Part shown: positions 17,415-25,411 of the stretch, piece by piece
Layout of the letters: each line of letters starts with the position of its first letter
How positions within the stretch are numbered: position 1 is the stretch's first letter
From: Bacillota bacterium
Lineage (GTDB): Bacteria > Bacillota > Clostridia > Oscillospirales > Ruminococcaceae
NCBI GenBank assembly: GCA_023458875.1
Contig: JAEWXO010000097.1
Location: forward strand, 54,407-118,406
Direction: 5' to 3'
Length of the DNA: 64,000 nucleotides
Notes under the pieces: generated by a model
What the model was told of the DNA's origin: nothing
What the model saw: the letters and a program-made list of their open reading frames with translations, nothing else
Database searches by the model: none
Program-made: the position numbers and the translations under genes

Positions 17415-18146
17415 ATGGCATTAAACACCTTCAAGAGAAAAGAAATCAAATTTGTTCTTGATGAATACCAGTACAATTCACTTAATTCTGTTCTGGGTGA
17501 ATACATGAACCCGGATGCCTTCTGCGTAGACGGCAAGGAATACGGAATTTACAACATTTACTATGACACACCGGACAATTTTCTGATTCGTGAATCTCTT
17601 GAAAAACCATACTACAAAGAAAAAATACGTTTAAGAAGCTATTTTTCACCCGCAAAAGAAAACGATACCGTTTATCTGGAAATCAAAAAAAAGATCGGTG
17701 GAATAGTAACCAAACGACGTATTTCTCTCACTCTTGCCCAGGCAAATGCGTTTATATTCGAAGGTGAACTTCCTGATTTCAGCAAGGATAAAAAAAGTTA
17801 TCTGCAAACACAGGTTTTAAGTGAGCTTGTGGCATTTCTCCGAAGCTACCCTGTTAATCCGTGTCAGTACATAAGCTATCAGCGTTCTGCATATTTCGGA
17901 AAGGATGACGGAGGATTCAGACTTACATTTGACAAAGCAATTACAGAGCGAAGATTTGACGTCTCATTATCCTCCCCTAATTACGGTTCGCAGCTTTTAT
18001 TGCCGGGACAGTATCTCATGGAAGTCAAGATTTCAAATTCCATGCCTATCTGGCTTTCACAGCAGCTTGCTGAGCTTGGCGTTTATAAAACAAGTTTCTC
18101 AAAGTACGGGCGCGCATTTAAGTCCTATGTAACGGAAACTCACTAA
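17415..18146 (+). CDS. VTC-domain polyphosphate polymerase-like protein
   Basis: A 243-residue cytosolic protein of the VTC (CYTH-superfamily) fold, related to the catalytic domain of yeast Vtc4, which makes polyphosphate from ATP inside a basic tunnel. The tunnel residues are evident: KRKEIKFVLD at the N-terminus, YYDTPDNF, KIRLRSYF, VYLEIKKK, KRRISL, and LMEVKIS near the end. The ATG at 17415 is chosen because homologs begin with xxTFKRxExK; an in-frame GTG lies nine bases upstream. A DUF4956 membrane protein follows 28 bases downstream. Confidence 0.85.
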   Translation: MALNTFKRKEIKFVLDEYQYNSLNSVLGEYMNPDAFCVDGKEYGIYNIYYDTPDNFLIRESLEKPYYKEKIRLRSYFSPAKENDTVYLEIKKKIGGIVTKRRISLTLAQANAFIFEGELPDFSKDKKSYLQTQVLSELVAFLRSYPVNPCQYISYQRSAYFGKDDGGFRLTFDKAITERRFDVSLSSPNYGSQLLLPGQYLMEVKISNSMPIWLSQQLAELGVYKTSFSKYGRAFKSYVTETH

Positions 18147-18174
18147 TATCATATTTTCGAAAGGATGTATTATT

Positions 18175-18855
18175 TTGTTTGATTCAATATTCGCAAACGG
18201 ATTGTCCCCACAGGCCTTTATTATAGGAATTATCAGTTCAATCATATCCGGCTTTTCAATAAGTCTTCTTTACCTTATTACAAACAAAAAGGAAGGTTAC
18301 TCACAGAGCTATGTCTGGACAATTATTATGCTGCCACCGATAGTAGCTATCGTTATTGCATCTATAGGAAGCAATATTGCAAGCTCACTCAGTCTTGCAG
18401 GTGCATTTACACTTGTACGTTTCAGAAGCGCTCCAGGAGATCCGAAGCAGATAGCTTATGTTTTTTATGCAACTGCCACCGGACTCATATGCGGACTCGG
18501 ATTTATTTTATATGCGCTTATTTTCCTTGTAATTATCGGCGCTATAATTATACTTCTTTATAAAACAAGGTTTGCCGCACCTACAACAAGCAGCATGACA
18601 TTAAAAGTTACTATTCCTGAAAATCTTAACTACATAGGACTTTTTGACAAGACTCTGAATAAATATACATCCTCATGGATGCTTAAAAGGGTAAAAACAA
18701 CAGAATTCGGAACTCTTTTTGAGCTTATATACAGTGTAGATGTCAACAACACCGCAAATCAGAAGGAATTTATTGACGAGCTCAGAACACTTAATGGCAA
18801 TCTCAGTGTTGTACTCGTTCTTTATAAATATGACGACAAGGTTTACGCAGACTGA
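18175..18855 (+). CDS. DUF4956 membrane protein, partner of the VTC protein
   Basis: A 226-residue protein with about four transmembrane helices in residues 10-140 and a cytosolic C-terminal domain (KVTIPENLNYIGLFD onward). The block SLAGAFTLVRFRSAPGDPKQIAYVFYATA is the DUF4956 signature. The family is repeatedly coded beside VTC-domain polymerases and may form the membrane channel for the polymer by analogy with the yeast VTC complex; that role is inference. The start is TTG with AAAGGATG eight to ten bases upstream. It ends at a bidirectional terminator shared with the cobalamin operon. Confidence 0.82.
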   Translation: MFDSIFANGLSPQAFIIGIISSIISGFSISLLYLITNKKEGYSQSYVWTIIMLPPIVAIVIASIGSNIASSLSLAGAFTLVRFRSAPGDPKQIAYVFYATATGLICGLGFILYALIFLVIIGAIIILLYKTRFAAPTTSSMTLKVTIPENLNYIGLFDKTLNKYTSSWMLKRVKTTEFGTLFELIYSVDVNNTANQKEFIDELRTLNGNLSVVLVLYKYDDKVYAD

Positions 18856-18885
18856 TTTTAATCACAATAACTCATTTTCATTTTC

Positions 18886-18934
18886 TTAAAACAAATACGG
18901 GTCGTACTCAGAACGACCCGTATTTGTTTTTTAT
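18886..18934. terminator. Bidirectional terminator embedded in the end of the S-component gene
   Basis: ACAAATACGGGTCGT and ACGACCCGTATTTGT form a 15-bp stem, flanked by A4 and T6. The minus-strand gene ending at 18908 encodes its last eight codons within this hairpin. Confidence 0.88.
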
Positions 18935-19597
18935 GCGTAAAAATCTTTTTCCCATTGATTTTTTCAGTGCAAACATAAACACAATATCCGAAAATATATA
19001 TATCATCATAACAGGAACAGATGTAATAAATGCTGCCTTATATCTATAAATGTCAAATTTACCGTCTATACTTATTACCGTCCAGACATCCATGGACATC
19101 GAAAATAACATGCCTGCCAGAGCTGAATAAAATACAAGGAACACTTTACTGTCTGTTATTTTCCTGTCGGCAAAAAAACCTGCAATAAATCCTGTCATTC
19201 CCCATACAAGCATCTGAAACGGCGTCCACGGTCCCTGCCCGAACATCATATTTGAAATTAATGCGGAAACTGAACCTGTAACAAATCCGGACTCTTTTCC
19301 AAGATAAAAGCCGGTTATTATAACAAGGGCTGTAACAGGCTTGAAAAAAGGCGTTACGGCAAAGACAAACCGCCCTGCCACAATAACGGAAACCATAACG
19401 GATACAAGAACTATATCCATAACACCTTTGTTTTTCATATCATACGAAAGATAAAAAGGAATACAGGACAGAACGGCAGCTGCTGCAGAAATCATTGTAT
19501 AGCTTCTGTCATTTAAAAATCTGACTCCTGCGAATATTATAAAGATTATGCACGCTATTATAAGTATGTCGATAACAATAATTTTATTTTTTTTCAT
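18908..19597 (-). CDS. ECF transporter S component, predicted cobalamin/corrinoid binding
   Basis: A 229-residue membrane protein with six or more helices, the substrate-capturing subunit of an ECF importer. The block LISNMMFGQGPWTPFQMLVWG is typical of the CblS-type S components linked to cobalamin riboswitches. It is the last gene of a five-gene operon and overlaps the ATPase gene by 14 bases, so it is translationally coupled. Cobalamin specificity rests on the riboswitch and partners, not on a visible binding motif. Confidence 0.85.
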   Translation of the reverse strand: MKKNKIIVIDILIIACIIFIIFAGVRFLNDRSYTMISAAAAVLSCIPFYLSYDMKNKGVMDIVLVSVMVSVIVAGRFVFAVTPFFKPVTALVIITGFYLGKESGFVTGSVSALISNMMFGQGPWTPFQMLVWGMTGFIAGFFADRKITDSKVFLVFYSALAGMLFSMSMDVWTVISIDGKFDIYRYKAAFITSVPVMMIYIFSDIVFMFALKKSMGKRFLRIKNKYGSF

Positions 19598-21239
19598 TTA
19601 TACGACACATCCTTACAACATCCTGATTTATCAGAATATTTTTGTAATATCCGCGTACTGAAGCAGCCGCAGAGGTTGTGTAAAAATCATTTCCCGAAAA
19701 AAATTCTCTCGTTTTTTCACATAACGCACACTCTCCATCAAAAATAAGTGCACATCTATCTGCAAATCTGGCTGCAAACTCAAGATCATGTGTTGACATT
19801 ATAACTGTCATTCCATTAGCACACAGTTCACGGAGTTTGTTCCCGATAGAATTCTTATAAAATGAATCCATCCCCTTTGTCGCTTCATCAAGCAGAAGAA
19901 TCCGGGGCTTCTGAAGAAGTATTTTTGCAAGTGCTGCCTTTTGCTGTTCTCCGCCGCTCAAGTCAAACGGATGCCTGTCAAGCAGCTCACCTATCCCCAT
20001 CATATCGGTTATTTCCTTTATGAATTCCGTATCATCTGTCATCTCACGCAAATCTTCTCTCAGTATATCCTTTGAAAAAACAAGCTGCGGATTCTGGGGA
20101 AGAGATGCAATATTGTTCCTGTAAAGATGTAACGGTTTTATCTTACCAATGTTTTTCCCGTTTATCGTTACAGTTCCTCTGTATGCTTTTAATATCCCTG
20201 AAATGATATTTACAAGTGTGGTTTTTCCGGCTCCGTTTCCACCGAGAAGACAGAGAAATTCTGATTTTTTTACATTGAGGTCAATTCCCCTTATTATATC
20301 GTCTGAATTTCTGCTGTATCTGTACCGGATATCACGCACGGAAATAATATTCTCATTTCTGTCTGTTTTTTCATTATCATTTTCCGGTTTATAAATATTT
20401 ATTTCATTATCGTAATTTTTTCTTATAAAACGACCGAGTTCTCCTGACGAAAGAGGGCATTCTCCCTTGGCTCCGAGTCCGTAAAATATCTGTATTGACG
20501 ACGGCATACTGTAAAAATTTTTTTCATATTTTCCGTCTGAAAATATACTGCCTATATCAGATGGCCTGCCTTTATAGATGATTTTTCCGTTATCCATCAG
20601 TACTATTCTGTCTGCTGCATCCATAATTCCGTCAAGCTGATGCTCGGCCATAATTACTGTTATTCCAAGCTCTGCGTTAAGCTTTTTTACAATTGAAATA
20701 AAATCAGCGGCAGCTATAGGGTCAAGCTGTGATGTGGGCTCGTCCAGTATAAGCAGATGGGGCTTCATAGCCATGACAGAGGCAAGATTTACAAGCTGCT
20801 TCTGTCCTCCGGAAAGCTCTGAAATTTTATTTCTGTACCACCTGTTTATACCGAAGTAGCTTGCTGTTTCCGCCACTGTTTTTTTTATTGAGGAACTGTC
20901 CATGCCAAGATTTTCAAGGCCGAATGCAAGCTCATGCCACACCGTATCGGTAACCGGCTGCATATCCGGATTCTGCATTACAAATCCCGTCTGAGCCGCC
21001 GATACATGATCATCAAGCTCGTGTATCGGTGTTCCTTTGAACTTTATGCTGCCGTTAATTCTGCCGGCAGGCATAAGCTCCTTTTTCATAAGGCGGAGAA
21101 GCGTTGATTTTCCACTTCCCGACAGGCCGGATAGCAAAACAAATTCACCCTCATCAATGCTTATGTCTATATTCTGAAGAGCCTTCCTGTCATTTCCGGA
21201 GTACGCATAGCTCAGGTTTTTGATTTCAATAATTTTCAA
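19584..21239 (-). CDS. Fused double ATPase of the ECF transporter (EcfA-EcfA')
   Basis: A 551-residue protein with two ABC ATPase domains in one chain. Domain 1 (about 1-250) has Walker A GLSGSGKST, signature LSGGQKQL and Walker B LLILDEPTSQLDP. Domain 2 (about 295-530) has GGNGAGKTT, LSGGEQQK and LLLDEATKGMD. It energises the ECF importer together with the T protein, whose gene overlaps it by four bases. Both nucleotide sites look complete. Most group II ECF systems use two separate EcfA genes, so the fusion and the dedicated operon indicate a group I (self-contained) transporter. Confidence 0.93.
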   Translation of the reverse strand: MKIIEIKNLSYAYSGNDRKALQNIDISIDEGEFVLLSGLSGSGKSTLLRLMKKELMPAGRINGSIKFKGTPIHELDDHVSAAQTGFVMQNPDMQPVTDTVWHELAFGLENLGMDSSSIKKTVAETASYFGINRWYRNKISELSGGQKQLVNLASVMAMKPHLLILDEPTSQLDPIAAADFISIVKKLNAELGITVIMAEHQLDGIMDAADRIVLMDNGKIIYKGRPSDIGSIFSDGKYEKNFYSMPSSIQIFYGLGAKGECPLSSGELGRFIRKNYDNEINIYKPENDNEKTDRNENIISVRDIRYRYSRNSDDIIRGIDLNVKKSEFLCLLGGNGAGKTTLVNIISGILKAYRGTVTINGKNIGKIKPLHLYRNNIASLPQNPQLVFSKDILREDLREMTDDTEFIKEITDMMGIGELLDRHPFDLSGGEQQKAALAKILLQKPRILLLDEATKGMDSFYKNSIGNKLRELCANGMTVIMSTHDLEFAARFADRCALIFDGECALCEKTREFFSGNDFYTTSAAASVRGYYKNILINQDVVRMCRINEKK

Positions 21240-22090
21240 ATCATTCTGCTCCTTAATTCGATAGCTGTAGGGATCAGTACAAACATTGATGAAATCACAT
21301 ATGATATTATGTGAACTGCATCTGTACCGATATCCTGTAAATACGGATAGTAACTGTATTCAAACGCCTTTTTGTTTAAAACAATCATGAATATAATAAA
21401 TATCAAAGATAATGTTATTAACATAACATCCGGTTTACGCATTTTAAAAACAGAACAGGAGGTTCTTTTCCGTATTCCGAATCCCCTTGATCTCATCGAG
21501 GCCGCAGTATCAACTGAATTTTCTATTGCCCATGTAAGAAGCACGGATATTATTGTGAGGTTTGATCTGATTTTTTCATATAAATTATCACAGTAATATA
21601 ATCCCATTGCTTTTCTGGTGTTTTTTATTTCGCATTGCTTTATTTTAAGCATCGGGATAAACCTTAAGGACATTGAAATAATTATTGAAAGCGTCCTTGA
21701 TAAATATGATGCGATATAGAGAGTTTTTTCCGAATCATTTATTGTGTTAAAGCATTTTCCCCAGATAAAAACGGCTGCAAGCATCACTGAAATAAAAAAG
21801 CCATATACAAGGGCCTCAAGTGTAAATGCACTGTCATTTATAAAAAACAAAGGCGTTCCGCCGTATCTGTTTATAAGCGGGTTTACTGTCGTAATGACAA
21901 GCATAAACGGCAGCAATTTTTTTATTTCCGTAAGCATTTCCTGTATTCCCAGAACAGCGCTGCTGTAAATAACGGCTCCTGTAAATGAAATTACAATAAA
22001 CACCGGGTTCCCCGAAGCAACGGAAAATGTGAATAATGCCACAAACAACATGTATATACATGCCGGATGATAATAAGACAGCTCTTTCAA
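21236..22090 (-). CDS. ECF transporter transmembrane component T (EcfT)
   Basis: A 284-residue integral membrane protein with five or six helices and the coupling motif MRSRGFGIRKR, the Arg-Gly signature by which EcfT helices contact the ATPases. The start is TTG, overlapping the stop of the upstream gene, with GGAAGGG eight bases before it. With the double ATPase and the S component it completes an ECF module. Confidence 0.9.
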   Translation of the reverse strand: MKELSYYHPACIYMLFVALFTFSVASGNPVFIVISFTGAVIYSSAVLGIQEMLTEIKKLLPFMLVITTVNPLINRYGGTPLFFINDSAFTLEALVYGFFISVMLAAVFIWGKCFNTINDSEKTLYIASYLSRTLSIIISMSLRFIPMLKIKQCEIKNTRKAMGLYYCDNLYEKIRSNLTIISVLLTWAIENSVDTAASMRSRGFGIRKRTSCSVFKMRKPDVMLITLSLIFIIFMIVLNKKAFEYSYYPYLQDIGTDAVHIISYVISSMFVLIPTAIELRSRMI

Positions 22091-24027
22091 TTTATATCCC
22101 TTCCTAAATCACAGCTGAATGCCCATCTGATAATATCACCGTCAGACACAGCAACTTCATTGCAGCCTTTTCCCGACTGTTCTCCGTTTACGGTAAATAT
22201 CCATCCGCTGAGCTCTCCGCAGGAAAACTCATAAATATTATTTACAGACTTTATATATACTGTTCCGAGTGAATTGTCTGATGAGCCCTGAAATGCAATC
22301 TGTATCTTATTTTTCTTTACCGCCCTCTGAAGAATATCATAAACTGAATCTCCCTCATAAAATTCAAACTCTGTTGCAGCAAGTATTTTACCGTCATCCG
22401 GAATAGAACCGCTCTCTTTAAGCTGAGAATCAAGCTTGTCCATATTATAAAGTATCGTGCTGCAGTCTATACTCAGAGTTACTGTTCCCACTGCAGTCTG
22501 CGTTTTTTTGATATCATTATCTGAATAATATCTGTCTTTTGATTTAATATCTATACTGCTGATTATAAGCAGAAGCAATGCTATTAATGTAAAAATAATA
22601 AGAAGATTGTTTCTGAGCTTTATTTTCTTTTTAAATATTATCAGAATAAACGCTGTTCCTGCGGCAAACGAAATAAGAATAATAAGCTTTATATTAATAT
22701 TTTTGTCATCATTATTTTTATTCTCTGATTTTTTTTCAGATACTTCCTCATCATTTTCTGAATTAAAAGTTTTAGTGACGACTGATGAAGCGGATTTTGA
22801 GAGCTTTCCGCTTGCGTATTCTAATTCAGAAACAGCCGCCTTAACAGTATCCAAAGCTTCTGACTGAGATAGTGTAGTCTCTGCGTTTTCAGGTATAGCC
22901 TGTGTCAACGAAGGTGCCTCACTGTTCTGGAGTTCTTGTTGTACTTTATCACCGCACTTACCGGTGCTGTCGTTATTGGCAGAGTAGTCATACACCCCAA
23001 AATCAAAAAACGGTGACTGTGATGTACTGAATCTGTAAAGTGAAACAAGTCCCATCATGGACTGAACGCTTGACATCTGATTTGACTGTCCTGTACCCCG
23101 TACATGAGAAAAGCCACCGTCATCACACCTGTATCCTATAAGTCCGTCGAATATATTGTTACCGTTCTTGATAAAACGTGAATCTGACGAAATATCAATA
23201 TTCATTGCCGTGAGTGCAATCATTACCTGTGCTGTACTTTCAGCGTTAAATGTGCCGAAGCTCTGAAAATCACCATCCGCACCCTGTGTTTCTGATAAAA
23301 TATTTACAGCTCTGTCCACAGCGTATTTTACTGTATCGTTTTCGTTATAATGCGGTGCAAGAGCTGTTATTACATTCGCGGTTATGTCCGCATCACATGA
23401 TGTACCCATAAGAGAAAATCCGCCGTCCTCAAGCTGCTGTGACAAAATCTCGTTTATAATATTTTCACGTGTGTAGTATGAATTGTCAGGAATACTGTAT
23501 TTCATTGAATCAAGAGCAATAAGCCCCCATACCCATCCCGACAGTCCCTGCTTTCCAAGTGACACTGTGTTTCCTCTGTTGTAAACACCATCTGATAAAA
23601 GATTTATTGTCCCCGAGCTTTTTGTATCCAGTGAAAGAGGATTACCCCCGCATGATAAAACCGTCAGAATCATCCTGTGCCACTCTGTAGATTTTACAGG
23701 ATCCAGCTTATACTGAGTCTGATACGACGAATCAATATAATCTGTAAGAGATGCAAGATATGAATTGTAGTCATCGGAAATATTATATCTTGACAATGCA
23801 ACTGCATACCAGTCGGCATTTGGGTTTCCCGAATTTTCAAGCAGCCCGCTTAAAAGCAGACTGCCTGATTTTCCGTATAATTTCTTTGAATATTCTATAA
23901 TACCGTTGATTACATTCTGATTATCCTGTATCTCATAAGCCATGACATTGTGCATGCTGCCGGAAACAAAAAGCTGTGTTATAAGTATTGCAAATGTCAG
24001 AAATACCGATACAATTTTTTTCATCAT
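22087..24027 (-). CDS. Membrane-anchored transcobalamin-like protein: alpha-barrel repeats plus DUF4430
   Basis: A 646-residue exported protein. Signal peptide about 1-30; residues about 40-340 are prenyltransferase/terpene-cyclase-like helical repeats (QLEDGGFSLMGTSCDADITA, DGDFQSFG, RCDDGGFSHV); then an acidic, Lys/Asn-rich linker; two transmembrane helices at about 446-466 and 474-492 joined by a basic cytoplasmic turn (KKKIKLRN); and a C-terminal DUF4430 domain at about 511-646 ending in SGWIFTVNGEQSGKGC and the DGDIIRWAF block. Animal intrinsic factor and transcobalamin combine the same two folds to enclose cobalamin. It is the second gene behind a cobalamin riboswitch. Direct cobalamin binding is inference. 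Confidence 0.82.
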   Translation of the reverse strand: MMKKIVSVFLTFAILITQLFVSGSMHNVMAYEIQDNQNVINGIIEYSKKLYGKSGSLLLSGLLENSGNPNADWYAVALSRYNISDDYNSYLASLTDYIDSSYQTQYKLDPVKSTEWHRMILTVLSCGGNPLSLDTKSSGTINLLSDGVYNRGNTVSLGKQGLSGWVWGLIALDSMKYSIPDNSYYTRENIINEILSQQLEDGGFSLMGTSCDADITANVITALAPHYNENDTVKYAVDRAVNILSETQGADGDFQSFGTFNAESTAQVMIALTAMNIDISSDSRFIKNGNNIFDGLIGYRCDDGGFSHVRGTGQSNQMSSVQSMMGLVSLYRFSTSQSPFFDFGVYDYSANNDSTGKCGDKVQQELQNSEAPSLTQAIPENAETTLSQSEALDTVKAAVSELEYASGKLSKSASSVVTKTFNSENDEEVSEKKSENKNNDDKNINIKLIILISFAAGTAFILIIFKKKIKLRNNLLIIFTLIALLLLIISSIDIKSKDRYYSDNDIKKTQTAVGTVTLSIDCSTILYNMDKLDSQLKESGSIPDDGKILAATEFEFYEGDSVYDILQRAVKKNKIQIAFQGSSDNSLGTVYIKSVNNIYEFSCGELSGWIFTVNGEQSGKGCNEVAVSDGDIIRWAFSCDLGRDIN

Positions 24028-25007
24028 TTTCTTCTCTTCTTAGCCGCTATTCCCGCAGTCACAGCAGCAGCCCCGGCTGATATAATAAGTGCTGAAACGG
24101 CGTTATCACCTGTGTCAGGAGATTTTACAGCTTTTGTTGCAGATGTTGCAGTAGTTGTACCGGTTGCTGCAGACGAAGCTGTTGTTACAGAGGTTGTTGC
24201 TGAGGATGATGTAGTCGTATCGGTTACTGTCCCTTTGTCAGCTGCTGACTGTGCTTTATCGTATGCTGCTTTGAGTTCAGTATATGCGTTATTTATCTTA
24301 TCCTGATCAGCTTTTAAATCAGAAGCATCCAGAACAGCCTTATCATAAGCTTTTTTCAGTTCTTCATCGTATTTTAATATATTTACGGCATCTGCCATGA
24401 TTGCGTACAGATCATCCCTGTCCGCAGCCGGAGTAAGCGACTCTGAGCCTCCCCATGACGAATTGTCTATACCTATATCCGAACCGTAGCCGTAAATTGT
24501 GAATTCGTAACGTAAAACATCGCCGTCAACAGGTCTGTATTCAGACAATCCTGAAGCGGAAGGTTTATTGTTTACTACATATACCCATCCTGACGGTGTA
24601 TAATAATCACCTGCATTCAGCCATCCGTTCATTGAACGTTTGTTTTCTATCTCGCCCTTGCCAAGAGCCTTTACAGCATCAGAAATATACTGTGGTATGT
24701 CTGCCTCTTCGCTTCCGCTGTCAGCTATTGATGATACATAGTCTGACGCACTTGACGTAAGACCTTTTCCGGCATTGATATTCCCGTTTCCCAGAAACCT
24801 TTTTGTAATATCAACACCGCTTTCGCCCGTGTAAAAAGGAACACTCTGTGGTTCTTTTACAAAGCCCTGACCAAGTACAAATTTTTCGGCTGTCATTGTG
24901 ATATAGCCTGCCGGCTCTGCTGTTTCATCTGCCGAAACCGCAAATGCTGATGTCATGAGCATGGATAAAACTGCAATTGACGAAATAATTACTTTTGTTG
25001 CTTTCAT
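24024..25007 (-). CDS. Cell-wall-anchored DUF4430 protein, putative cobalamin capture
   Basis: A 327-residue exported protein: signal peptide about 1-27, a DUF4430 domain at about 35-165 (GWVYVVNNKPSASGLSEY and GDVLRYEFT are its core blocks), a helical segment about 185-245 (NILKYDEELKKAYDKA), a Thr/Ser/Ala-rich linker, then SPDTGD at about 296-301, a hydrophobic stretch and KKRRK. The last three form a sortase signal of the variant S/NPxTG type. It is the first gene after the cobalamin riboswitch, with GGAGGAAT before the ATG, and overlaps the next gene by four bases. It probably hands ligand to the membrane-anchored partner. Confidence 0.82.
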   Translation of the reverse strand: MKATKVIISSIAVLSMLMTSAFAVSADETAEPAGYITMTAEKFVLGQGFVKEPQSVPFYTGESGVDITKRFLGNGNINAGKGLTSSASDYVSSIADSGSEEADIPQYISDAVKALGKGEIENKRSMNGWLNAGDYYTPSGWVYVVNNKPSASGLSEYRPVDGDVLRYEFTIYGYGSDIGIDNSSWGGSESLTPAADRDDLYAIMADAVNILKYDEELKKAYDKAVLDASDLKADQDKINNAYTELKAAYDKAQSAADKGTVTDTTTSSSATTSVTTASSAATGTTTATSATKAVKSPDTGDNAVSALIISAGAAAVTAGIAAKKRRK

Positions 25008-25040
25008 TTTTTATTCCTCCGATAAAAACTTAAAATTTAC

Positions 25041-25180
25041 AAGTCTTACAGGTCTTCTGACTTAAAATCATCCTCCGGTTCATGTCTTCCCGAAACATTT
25101 CAGTGACACAGCCTTGAACCGTTGTCATTATCACAGCAGCGGAGACTGTTACGGATTTTCACCGTATTCCCTTAAAAACT
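25041..25180 (-). ncRNA. Cobalamin (B12) riboswitch
   Basis: On the minus strand the classical elements occur in order: AAGGGAATACGGTGAAAATCC, then AGTCTCCGCTGCTGTGA, a variable arm with AAGGCTGTGTCACTGAA, CGGGAAGACATGAACCGGAG, and finally GTCAGAAGACCTG near the 3' end. The distance to the first start codon is about 35 nt and includes GGAGG. No terminator hairpin with a T-tract lies between, which favours control of translation initiation. Cobalamin binding would switch the operon off. Confidence 0.93.
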
Positions 25181-25191
25181 CATATGTTATA

Positions 25192-25220
25192 ATTCTATAC
25201 TTTTTTGGACGGTTTGTCAA
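25192..25220 (-). promoter_or_regulatory. Promoter of the cobalamin operon
   Basis: Minus strand TTGACA, 17 bases, TAGAAT, placing the transcript start a few bases before the riboswitch. Confidence 0.75.
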
Positions 25221-25221
25221 C

Positions 25222-25326
25222 AGCTTTACCGCTCAGGAAAGCTACGGAATTGACTGGGCTTTGCGGTCGTGCCTTTAACCTTCGGTCAAATATCTGCATA
25301 ACGTTATGGCATGGCTGAATATCAGC
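25222..25326 (+). repeat. Dispersed structured repeat, copy C (forward), partial
   Basis: Core GAATTGACTGGGCTTTGCGGTCGTGCC, hairpin AACCTTCGGTC, AAATATC, and right end GGCTGAATATCAG. The left terminal repeat is not recognisable. It abuts the -35 region of the cobalamin operon promoter. Confidence 0.7.
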
Positions 25327-25365
25327 AAAATCCCTCAATACAGAATTTTACAGTCAGCACCTTTA

Positions 25366-25405
25366 TAAAAAAATCATCCGCTTCTTATAAAGGGATGATT
25401 TTTTG
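25366..25405 (-). terminator. Terminator after the glycosyltransferase gene
   Basis: AAATCATCC and GGATGATTT stem with a 12-base loop, followed by T7 on the minus strand. Confidence 0.85.
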
Positions 25406-25411
25406 TGAAAT

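Noticed and set aside
19584..21239. Two separate ATPase genes with a frameshift
   Set aside because: The frame is open throughout and both ATPase domains are complete, so it is a true fusion.
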